A DNA stretch of 7,730 nt from Crocinitomicaceae bacterium (GTDB lineage: Bacteria; Bacteroidota; Bacteroidia; Flavobacteriales_D; Crocinitomicaceae). Shown in pieces: positions 1 through 7,123 of this stretch. A program made the translations under genes and the position numbers. Where the stretch lies: the NCBI GenBank assembly GCA_013215515.1, contig JABSPC010000263.1, positions 1-7,730 of the forward strand. The letters are read 5' to 3'. The notes beneath the pieces are model-generated. The model saw only the letters and a program-made list of their open reading frames with translations. It was not told the origin of the DNA and did no database searches. Position 1 is the first letter of the stretch. Each line of letters opens with the position of its first letter.

Positions 1-1
1 C

Positions 2-2884
2 ACTACGGTGACATTAGCTAATGTAGCGGCTCCTTCAATTACGAACGTGTCTGTAACAGATCCAACTTGTGGGACTGTAAATGGCGATATTACGATAACC
101 GCTTCTGGAGGAACAGGAGCATTACAGTACAGTATTGATAATGGAGTAACCTTCCAAGCTGGTAATAACTTCACAGGTCTAGGACCAGCAACGTATGATA
201 TTGTTGTAGAAGACGCGGCCGGATGTCAGGGAACAACTACCGTTACATTAACGGATCCTGGAGCGCCAAGTATCACAAGCGTTACGGCAAATGATCCTAC
301 ATGTGGTTTAAATAATGGTGATATTACCATTGCAGCGACTGGAGGAACACCTGCCTTAGTATACAGTATTGATAATGGAGTAACATTCCAAGCAGGAAAC
401 AACTTTGCTGGTTTGGCAGGTGCATCATATAACATTGTTGTTGAAGATGCTCTTGGTTGTCAAGCAACTACTATTTTAGTTCTTATGAATGCCGGAGCTC
501 CATCAATTACAGTTGTGACTCCAACGGATCCAACATGTGGGAATAGTGATGGTCAAATTAATATCACAGCAACTGGAGGAACACCAGTCTTAGTATACAG
601 TAATGATAATGGAGTAACATTCCAAGCCAGTAATGTTTTCATAGGTTTAACTGCTGCAACGTATGATATTGTTGTAGAAGACGCTGCTGGATGTCAGGTA
701 TCGGCAACTGTGACCTTAACAAATACAGTAGCGCCTTCAATTACGAATGTATCTGTAACAGATCCGGCATGTGGTGCTGGAGATGGTATTATTACGATAA
801 CCGCATCAGGAGGATCAGGAGCGCTGTCATACAGTATAGATAATGGGGTAACCTTCCAAGCTGGTAATAACTTCACGGGTCTAGGACCAGCAACGTATGA
901 TATTGTTGTTGAAGATGCACTTGGATGTCAATCAACAACGACGGTAATGTTAACTGATCTTGGTGCACCTTCGATAACAAGTGTGGGTATAAATGATCCT
1001 ACTTGTGGTCTAAATAATGGTGATCTTACAATTAACGCAACTGGAGGAACAGGAGCATTGCAATATAGCATAGACAATGGTGTAACCTTTCAAGCTTCAA
1101 ATAACTTCACGGCTCTTGCCGGAGTTACTTACAACATAGTGGTAGAAGATGCACTTGGTTGTTCAGTATCAACTACAGCCACGTTAACTAACGCTGGGGC
1201 ACCTACAATTTCAAACGTCGTGACAACGGATCCAACATGTGGATTGATCAATGGTGATATAACAATTACAGCTTCCGGAGGAACAGGAGCATTGCAATAC
1301 AGCATTGACAATGGAGTAACATTCCAAGCAAGTAATGTCTTTGGAGGATTAGGAGTTGCAAGCTATGACATTGTTGTGGAAGACATCTTAGGGTGTCAAG
1401 TATCAACAATGGTTTCACTTACAAGTCTTGGTTCACCGGTTATTTCGAGTGTAACATTTACAGATCCAACTTGTGGTCTTGCCAATGGTGATATAACTAT
1501 TACCGCATCTGGCGGTACAGGAGCAATGACGTATAGTATTAATAACGGAAGTACATTCCAAGGCAGCAATTTATTTAATGGACTTCTTGCTGGCCCTTAC
1601 GATATAGTTGTGGAAGATGCTATTGGTTGTCAGGTAACGTCGACGGTTACATTAACAGATCCTGGAGCACCATTGATTTCATCGACAAATTCTACAGATC
1701 CAACATGTGGATTGACCAATGGTGATATCACAATTACAGCATCTGGTGGAATCGGAGTAATTACATATAGTATAGATAATGGTGTTACATTCCAAGCTGG
1801 AAACAACTTCACAGGATTGGGTGCGACAACGTATAACATTGTTATTGAAGATGCAATTGGATGTCAGACTACATTACCTGTAATTTTGGTTGATCAGGCG
1901 GGTCCAGTAATTTCAGATGTGAATACAACAGATGCAACATGTGGTCTAAATAATGGAGCATTAGCAATTATTGCGTCAGGTGGATCAGGAACATTACAAT
2001 ACAGTATTGACAACGGTGTGACATTCTTTTTCAATAACAACTATACTGTACTTGCAGGGAATACTTATGATATAGTTGTAGAAGACACAAATGGATGTCA
2101 AACATCAACAACAGCCGTTGTGAACGCAACACCAGCAGTATCGTTTGTGATTGACCTAATCGGACATGTTCTTTGTCAAGGTGATGCAACTGGATCGGTC
2201 GATATTACAGTTGTTGGAGGAATATTGCCTTATCAGTTTGACTGGAGTGATGACGGAATAGGTGACTTAGACGATGCGGAGAATTTGATTAATGTACCAG
2301 TAGGAACGTATAGTTTGACTGTTTATGATAGCGTTGGTTGTACAGCATTTACATCTGTAACAATTACAGAGCCAACATCAATGATTTCATTAAGTGCAAT
2401 AGCGACGGATGAGACTTTCGGAAATGATGGAACAATTGACTTAACAGTTACAGGCGGAACGGGTCCTTATTTATTTGATTGGGATAACGATGGAACTGGT
2501 GATAATGATGATACGGAAGATTTGAATTCACTAGTTGGAAATCAAAACTATACGGTAATTGTTACCGATCAAAATGGATGTACTGAAACATTGGTAGTAT
2601 ACGTTACTAGTGTCGTTGGACTGTCTCATTTAACAGACGATATGGGTGTTTCCATATTCCCAAATCCAAACAGCGGAGAATTTGATATCATTTTCGAAAA
2701 CTACTCTGGACAGGCAACAATGGAAGTTGTAGATATGGCGGGTAGACTGGTTTACAAAGATGTTAAGTCAGTGGTAGTAGGTGAGTCTTACCATGTAACT
2801 TTATTAAGTGCCTCGAATGGAGTTTATTTCCTCAATATTATGAGTGAAACAGGCATTCATTCAGTTCGTATAATTAAAAGATAA
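2..2884 (+). CDS. SprB-repeat surface adhesin with T9SS type A sorting domain, 5' partial
   Basis: This is the C-terminal part of a very large secreted repeat protein. The frame is open to the left edge, and the first residues (TTVTLANV) match the end of a repeat unit, so the GTG at 8 is not the true start and the array continues outside the window. Nine 78-residue units come first (29-2134), typified by DPTCG, SGGTGALQYSIDNGVTF and YDIVVEDxxGCQ. Two divergent SprB-like modules follow (about 2135-2380 and 2381-2617), each with an Asp-rich turn such as DWDNDGTGDNDD. The end (2645-2881) is a type A sorting domain, with FPNPNSGEF near its start, VVDMAGRLVY in the middle and GVYFLNI then a basic RIIKR tail at the end. 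Established knowledge: such domains direct export by the type IX system of Bacteroidota, and SprB-like proteins act as cell-surface adhesins, for example in gliding. The ligand cannot be predicted. The family call is firm; an adhesin role is inferred. Confidence 0.93.
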   Translation, partial: TTVTLANVAAPSITNVSVTDPTCGTVNGDITITASGGTGALQYSIDNGVTFQAGNNFTGLGPATYDIVVEDAAGCQGTTTVTLTDPGAPSITSVTANDPTCGLNNGDITIAATGGTPALVYSIDNGVTFQAGNNFAGLAGASYNIVVEDALGCQATTILVLMNAGAPSITVVTPTDPTCGNSDGQINITATGGTPVLVYSNDNGVTFQASNVFIGLTAATYDIVVEDAAGCQVSATVTLTNTVAPSITNVSVTDPACGAGDGIITITASGGSGALSYSIDNGVTFQAGNNFTGLGPATYDIVVEDALGCQSTTTVMLTDLGAPSITSVGINDPTCGLNNGDLTINATGGTGALQYSIDNGVTFQASNNFTALAGVTYNIVVEDALGCSVSTTATLTNAGAPTISNVVTTDPTCGLINGDITITASGGTGALQYSIDNGVTFQASNVFGGLGVASYDIVVEDILGCQVSTMVSLTSLGSPVISSVTFTDPTCGLANGDITITASGGTGAMTYSINNGSTFQGSNLFNGLLAGPYDIVVEDAIGCQVTSTVTLTDPGAPLISSTNSTDPTCGLTNGDITITASGGIGVITYSIDNGVTFQAGNNFTGLGATTYNIVIEDAIGCQTTLPVILVDQAGPVISDVNTTDATCGLNNGALAIIASGGSGTLQYSIDNGVTFFFNNNYTVLAGNTYDIVVEDTNGCQTSTTAVVNATPAVSFVIDLIGHVLCQGDATGSVDITVVGGILPYQFDWSDDGIGDLDDAENLINVPVGTYSLTVYDSVGCTAFTSVTITEPTSMISLSAIATDETFGNDGTIDLTVTGGTGPYLFDWDNDGTGDNDDTEDLNSLVGNQNYTVIVTDQNGCTETLVVYVTSVVGLSHLTDDMGVSIFPNPNSGEFDIIFENYSGQATMEVVDMAGRLVYKDVKSVVVGESYHVTLLSASNGVYFLNIMSETGIHSVRIIKR
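29..2134 (+). repeat. Nine in-frame tandem repeats of 234 bp (78 aa) within the adhesin
   Basis: Units begin at 29, 263, 497, 731, 965, 1199, 1433, 1667 and 1901. The TGT codon of the conserved DPTCG or equivalent motif falls at 68, 302, 536, 770, 1004, 1238, 1472, 1706 and 1940, so every unit is exactly 234 bp with no net indel. Each unit carries two cysteines, at unit residues 14 and 66. Units 1-6 are most alike and share long near-identical DNA blocks, for example 143-214 versus 845-916 with 4 mismatches in 72. Units 7-9 are more divergent towards the C-terminus. Each unit probably folds as one immunoglobulin-like beta-sandwich of the SprB-repeat type; the fold is inferred. Confidence 0.95.
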
Positions 2885-2902
2885 AAAATCACTTTGAGTC
2901 TC

Positions 2903-2937
2903 AAAAGGCCATTCTAACATTAGAATGGCCTTTTTTT
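2903..2937 (+). terminator. Rho-independent terminator of the adhesin gene
   Basis: A perfect 14-bp stem begins 19 nt after the adhesin stop. The left arm is AAAAGGCCATTCTA (2903-2916), the loop is ACAT (2917-2920), and the right arm TAGAATGGCCTTTT (2921-2934) runs into a seven-T tract (2931-2937). The A-run at the left base gives four T residues when read on the other strand, so weak bidirectional activity is possible. This fits, because the genes to the right point towards it. Confidence 0.93.
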
Positions 2938-2944
2938 GTTTGAA

Positions 2945-3421
<477 letters not shown>

Positions 3422-3517
3422 TCATTTCAGACCAGTCTCTAAGGATAAATCAATAGTTGAACAGTTAACAGCATTAAATATTCGTATTTGATAGTCACCT
3501 GCAAATAAATCAACGAA

Positions 3518-3931
3518 TCAATAATTTTTATTAAACGAAATCGAGTTGTTTAACAGATCGCGAATTATTAAAATATCGTAAGGCTTACAAATTATTCTAT
3601 CTATTTTTTTTCTTCTCTGTTTTTCAGTGGTTATCATTTCTGCCCAACCAGATATTATAGTAATTTTCATTTCATCCGGGTATTTTTCATTTACGATTTC
3701 CATCAATTTCCATCCGCTCATTATTGGCATCCCAATATCCGTAATTAAGATATCATATTTATTTGCCCCGAGGAATTCAAGAGCTTCTTGGCCATTTTTA
3801 GCCACGTCCCCTTTATGTCCCAAAATTTCAATAATTTCAACGATTGTTTGTCTTTGATTTACATCATCTTCTACCCATAATACTCTGGTATAATTCATAA
3901 TAGATGATACTGGTTGGTTGTAATTTTCCAT
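3518..3931 (-). CDS. Stand-alone receiver-domain response regulator (CheY-like)
   Basis: The 137-residue protein is a single receiver domain. The acidic pocket is E21-D22-D23 in VLWVEDD, the phospho-acceptor is D65 in DILITDIGMP, the switch Ser is S94 in ISGW, and the conserved Lys is K116 in CKP. The spacings fit the family (43 residues from D22 to D65, 51 from D65 to K116). No DNA-binding or enzymatic output domain follows, so it most likely works by protein contact or as a phosphorelay intermediate. The ATG at 3931 lies 2 nt after the kinase stop, implying co-transcription and coupled translation. A second in-frame ATG at 3898 (Met12) gives a more typical receiver N-terminus and is an alternative start. 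Neither has a clear Shine-Dalgarno site, which is common in this phylum. The cognate kinase is very probably the upstream gene. Confidence 0.92.
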   Translation of the reverse strand: MENYNQPVSSIMNYTRVLWVEDDVNQRQTIVEIIEILGHKGDVAKNGQEALEFLGANKYDILITDIGMPIMSGWKLMEIVNEKYPDEMKITIISGWAEMITTEKQRRKKIDRIICKPYDILIIRDLLNNSISFNKNY

Positions 3932-3933
3932 TT

Positions 3934-5862
3934 TTATTCGGATTTAATTAATGGTAAAGTCATTTTTATCGTAGTCCCTATTCCTAATTCTGTTTTTTCA
4001 ATCCATATATCTCCTCCATGATCATTTACAACTCTATAAGCGCCACTCATCCCTAATCCTCTGCCAATATCATATCCTTTAGTGCTGAAAAAAGGTTGGA
4101 AAATTCTCTTTTTAGTCTCTTCGTCTAATCCTATTCCGGTATCGGAAACCGTAATATTTATCCAATCATCATTCAAAAATGTTTTAATAATAATAGATCC
4201 TCCTTCCGGCATTGCTTCTATGCTATTTTTTAAAACATTTAATAAAACAGCTGATATTTCACCTTCGATACCAAGAACTTTCGGTAGAACACGATAATCC
4301 GTTTCAACATTTATGGAAAGCCCATATTTTTCGACTTCATCTTTCCATAAATGCTGTGAACTGGCTATTATTTTATCAATTAGTAAATTGACATCTATTT
4401 TTGAATAGTTTTGTTTATTGTCGTTATCCCCTCCAAAACGTTGAACGACCTTAGCTCTATCAGCTGCATATCTAACTATTTGATCCATGTTATTCAAGTA
4501 CCCTTGTACCTTTTGAGGTAAATTAGGCTGTAGTTTAGCCAACATGATATTTCCTGAAATCGATTGAAGTGAATTGTTGAAATCATGTGCTATTGCTGAG
4601 GTCATTTCCCCAATAATATTGATTCGTTGATTCTCAATAAGCACTTTTTCGGCTAGCTTACGTTCAGTAATATCAAATTTGGTCCCAGTATATCCTATTA
4701 ACTCATTTTTTGAATTAAACAGTTTCGTAGCTACCCCTTCTACCCAAATAATTTGATTGTTTTTGTTAATTACTCTATATTCCTTACTCCATCGACCTCT
4801 CACTTGAATAGCTTCATTCCAACTATCGATTATTTCCTTTTTGTCTTCCGGATGAAGAATATTCATCCAACCTCTACCTAGAATTCGGTTCTCTTTCTCA
4901 CCTGTTATTTCCAACCATTTTTTATTCACATAAGTATAATTACCATTTAGGTCTATTCTGTATATCGCAATAGGAGATTGTTCTGTGAGTAACTTAATTT
5001 TGGTTTCACTTTTTTCAGCATTTTCTTTAGCAATTGTTAATTCCGTATTAGCCTTCGTAACAATCGTGTTTAATATTTCTAATTCTTTTGTTTTATGCTG
5101 AATTAAAACTTCTGTAAGTTTTCTCTTAGTAATATCGTGAACTGCCCCAACAAGAAAGTTACACACTCCCTTGGTATTGAATATCGGGGAGATACTCACA
5201 TCCCCAGTTAGTTCTCCTGTTGGGTAAATAGAAACTTCTTCCCATCGAATGGTCTCGTTTTTAGCAATTGCTTTAGAATAGTACCCTAGCACAGTTGATA
5301 GTGCTGGTTCTGGAATAATATCGTTAACCAATTTGCCTATAATACTATCTTTACTTAAGCCTGTGGCCCGAATGAATTCATTATTAACTGAAACAAACCT
5401 ATAATTACCTTTAGGTTCAACCGCTAACTTGAATATTATATTCCCAACGGTATTATATATTGTTGATAAATTTTGTTCATTATCTTCTGCATTCTCCTTG
5501 GCTATAGTTAATTCATTTTCGGCTTCTACTCGTTTCGTTATATTATTAGAAATAATTAAGAGTCCTTCAGGAATTGCTTGAATTTTCAACTCAAACCAAT
5601 CTTTTGAACCGTCCGGATAAGTAAATTCATTTACAATATTTTTTGTGGTTCTTTCCAACATACAATTCTCCAAAGCTTTAAACATAACGGAGTCCACAAT
5701 TCCAGGATATTTTTCCATCATTGTGCATCCCAATAGCTCTTCTCTAGTACATTTTGCATGATTTACGGCTATATCATTCAAGTAAACATACTTCCAGTTC
5801 AAATCAATAATTTGAATGCCATTGATTACATCATCAAGAATATTTTTCCATTTAATTTCCAT
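3934..5862 (-). CDS. Soluble multi-PAS sensor histidine kinase
   Basis: This 642-residue kinase has no membrane segment or signal peptide and should sense a cytoplasmic cue. Domains in order: PAS-1 about 5-112, helical linker 113-132, PAS-2 about 133-247 (closing VHDITKRK), coiled linker 248-290, PAS-3 about 291-402 (PEDKKEI...W, then KFDITERK), dimerisation/phosphotransfer helix with H426 in AHDFNN, and a C-terminal HATPase domain. The ATPase boxes are intact: N box LLNVLKNSIEAM (N542, N546), G1 DTGIG (574-578), F box FQPFFSTK (588-595) and G2 GRGLGM (600-605). HDFNN is the H-box form seen in NtrB-like PAS kinases. PAS-3 resembles the PAS_3 (PAC-containing) subfamily; no haem- or flavin-binding residue could be assigned. 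It heads the operon with the receiver gene. The start is the first in-frame ATG and includes the whole first PAS domain; there is no obvious Shine-Dalgarno site. The signal sensed is unknown. Confidence 0.95.
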   Translation of the reverse strand: MEIKWKNILDDVINGIQIIDLNWKYVYLNDIAVNHAKCTREELLGCTMMEKYPGIVDSVMFKALENCMLERTTKNIVNEFTYPDGSKDWFELKIQAIPEGLLIISNNITKRVEAENELTIAKENAEDNEQNLSTIYNTVGNIIFKLAVEPKGNYRFVSVNNEFIRATGLSKDSIIGKLVNDIIPEPALSTVLGYYSKAIAKNETIRWEEVSIYPTGELTGDVSISPIFNTKGVCNFLVGAVHDITKRKLTEVLIQHKTKELEILNTIVTKANTELTIAKENAEKSETKIKLLTEQSPIAIYRIDLNGNYTYVNKKWLEITGEKENRILGRGWMNILHPEDKKEIIDSWNEAIQVRGRWSKEYRVINKNNQIIWVEGVATKLFNSKNELIGYTGTKFDITERKLAEKVLIENQRINIIGEMTSAIAHDFNNSLQSISGNIMLAKLQPNLPQKVQGYLNNMDQIVRYAADRAKVVQRFGGDNDNKQNYSKIDVNLLIDKIIASSQHLWKDEVEKYGLSINVETDYRVLPKVLGIEGEISAVLLNVLKNSIEAMPEGGSIIIKTFLNDDWINITVSDTGIGLDEETKKRIFQPFFSTKGYDIGRGLGMSGAYRVVNDHGGDIWIEKTELGIGTTIKMTLPLIKSE

Positions 5863-6136
5863 ATCAATTATTTAGATTCTAACGCCTTAATATCGAGTAG
5901 TAACTATTTGTTTAAATGTTTTTAACATTCGAAGCCCCAAAAATGTAATTATGCACACTTTTTTTAGTGGGCATTGAACTATTAAGCTAATTGCCTTTGT
6001 CTCTTTACAAGACTTGTCGAAAGAGATGGACCATTCTTCGACGGTTCTTTAAAGAGAAACAATTTTACATTACCTTTATTTATTCCGATAATCGAATTCA
6101 TCTATAGCCCTATAGTAATATATTTTGAAACGTTGA
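5863..6136. other. Non-coding region upstream of the kinase operon
   Basis: No gene is supported here. The region should hold the minus-strand promoter of the kinase-regulator operon, but no convincing Bacteroidota promoter (TTTG with TAnnTTTG) was found. It contains a small dyad AATGTT-TTT-AACATT (5915-5929), about 50 bp upstream of the kinase ATG and conceivably an operator. It also has two copies of the self-complementary CTATAG at 6102-6107 and 6110-6115, and the long hairpin listed separately. Confidence 0.5.
6000..6057. repeat. Long imperfect inverted repeat (bulged hairpin), function unknown
   Basis: The two arms fold over about 58 nt. TCTCTTTA (6000-6007) pairs with TAAAGAGA (6050-6057), AAGA (6009-6012) with TCTT (6046-6049), C6013 with G6044, and T6014 with G6043 as a wobble. 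GTCGAA (6016-6021) pairs with TTCGAC (6037-6042), and GA (6023-6024) with TC (6035-6036). This leaves a 10-nt loop and single-base bulges at 6008, 6015, 6022 and 6045. It lies 138 bp upstream of the kinase start. There is no T-run on either side, so it is not an intrinsic terminator. It could be a structured leader of the kinase transcript, a decayed IS end, or a recombination site; I cannot choose between these. Confidence 0.55.
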
Positions 6137-6481
6137 TTACCTTATACCCTTGGGCTGCCTCAAAAATTGAATCTTGTATGACCTATGCAATGGATTCCTT
6201 CGTGAGAAGTCTCGGTAATGTTCCAAGACTTCTTTGTGATTCAACGGTGTTTTTTTCTGATGAGTCAGTTGAAGGTCACATTGCATTTTTAACCAAGCAT
6301 TGTTTTCACCTTTCAGTTGTAACAATGTTTCTTCAAAATTCGTATTGGTTTTTGATTTTTGTACTTTGGCAATTACGCCTTTCGCCATTATGTACGACTC
6401 ACTTCCGTCGTGCGTAATCGAAGCAATACTGACTATAGAATATAGAGCAGCCAGAGGAGGTAATAATAAGTTAGGCGACAT
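6137..6481 (-). CDS. Small hypothetical protein, not recognised
   Basis: This is an open frame of 114 codons that I do not recognise. Residues 5-24 are hydrophobic (LLLPPLAALYSIVSIA) but without the basic start of a normal signal peptide. From Met32 (MAKGVIAKVQK) the sequence is hydrophilic and Lys/Glu/Gln-rich, ending FLRQPKGIR. The ATG for Met32 lies at 6388 and would give an 83-residue protein. Codon choice (AAA, GAA, CAA, ACA) looks coding-like, and the opposite-strand frame here looks like a shadow. No Shine-Dalgarno site precedes either ATG. It sits alone among IS debris, so it may be a fragment of a larger gene or spurious. No function is proposed. Confidence 0.35.
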   Translation of the reverse strand: MSPNLLLPPLAALYSIVSIASITHDGSESYIMAKGVIAKVQKSKTNTNFEETLLQLKGENNAWLKMQCDLQLTHQKKTPLNHKEVLEHYRDFSRRNPLHRSYKIQFLRQPKGIR

Positions 6482-6961
6482 GCATATAATATAGAAAGAA
6501 ATAAAGAATTGGCTCTCGATGAATTAACATTCATCAGTTTAAAATTATTATTTGCAGCTTTTCGATGAGTATTTGTTTTAAGAGACGATGAATAATACAA
6601 TATCTTATTATAGAAATTAGTACTCCTTTTCTTTTAGAAAGATGTCAGCTTGTAAAATATACTGTCCAGAGATTACATTATCCTTATCCTCGTCACCATC
6701 CAAATTGAGAAATTTAGATTTCGAATAATTACCTCCTTAAAAAAAGGTGCCTCTTGTGTTGTGAAATTCTAAGCGTTCCAATTGTCTTCCATGTTGCTGA
6801 ATTGCTATCAGACATGAGTAATTTAAACCTCACTATAAATTGGCTGACTTGTCTTGGCATAACTACTGATAACAAATAGATCTAACAAAAGCTAAAACGG
6901 ATCATCGGTTTAGGAATCCTAAGTTAGCAATCAGTTACTTTTAATAGAAATAAGAAAGAAC
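6482..6961. other. Gene-free AT-rich accessory stretch
   Basis: No complete gene is supported. Items seen: a hairpin GATGAAT-TAAC-ATTCATC (6518-6535); a perfect 13-nt dyad TTAGGAATCCTAA (6910-6922); and, on the minus strand, an AAGGAGGT sequence (6731-6738) opening a 39-codon frame that ends at 6617 and has no start codon. That frame reads NLDGDEDKDN and then ADIFLKEKEY and may be a gene remnant. Its origin is unknown. Confidence 0.45.
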
Positions 6962-7081
6962 AAAATAGTGGAATAAGACTCTCTTAGGTTAAGTGTCTTT
7001 GAACACGTCAACATAGCAAGTCTCCACTCTTTTAAGTACCCAAATACGATCAGTTCTCAAGGTGTGCAAACCTGTTTTGAG
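6962..7081 (+). ncRNA. Candidate IS110 bridge RNA region (structured 5' non-coding segment)
   Basis: Several nested complementary segments lie just upstream of the IS110 transposase. AAAA (6962-6965) pairs with TTTT (7030-7033). AGTGG (6967-6971) pairs with CCACT (7024-7028). AGACT (6976-6980) pairs with AGTCT (7019-7023), leaving a 4-nt AATA bulge. Inside, GTT (6988-6990) pairs with AAC (7010-7012), and GTGT (6993-6996) with ACAC (7003-7006). A second hairpin pairs CTCA (7056-7059) with TGAG (7078-7081) and AGGT (7060-7063) with ACCT (7070-7073). Established knowledge: IS110-group elements encode a structured bridge RNA upstream of the recombinase that base-pairs with donor and target DNA through internal loops. 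Calling this segment a bridge RNA is inferred from position and foldability; its ends are approximate. Confidence 0.35.
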
Positions 7082-7123
7082 GTAGCAGTATCCAGTACCC
7101 TGTTCTTTCCCAAAATTAAAGAT

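Noticed and set aside
8..10. GTG as start codon of the adhesin gene
   Set aside because: The codons before it encode the end of another repeat unit and the frame runs off the left edge, so this is an internal Val codon.
226..1839. Several 60-70 codon minus-strand ORFs inside the adhesin
   Set aside because: They recur at the repeat period and are antisense shadows of the repeat units.
29..2134. CRISPR-like array from the regular repeats
   Set aside because: The repeats are 234 bp, in frame and protein-coding, with no short repeat-spacer structure.
3627..4297. Plus-strand ORFs opposite the regulator and the kinase
   Set aside because: They are antisense to intact, motif-complete genes and have no recognisable features of their own.
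6000..6057. Integron attC site
   Set aside because: The bulged hairpin is suggestive, but no GTTRRRY/RYYYAAC core pair or cassette gene is present.
6133..6494. Plus-strand ORFs overlapping the small hypothetical gene
   Set aside because: They are rich in Cys, Phe and Ser, with no domain pattern, and fully overlap a more coding-like minus-strand frame.
6518..6535. GATGAAT-TAAC-ATTCATC hairpin as a terminator
   Set aside because: It is short and AT-rich, lacks a T-run, and is not downstream of any supported gene.
7064..7123. N-terminal extension of the IS110 transposase from GTG 7064
   Set aside because: The added 20 residues do not resemble the family, whose members begin near MxxIGIDISK. 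The GTG also falls in a predicted hairpin loop.
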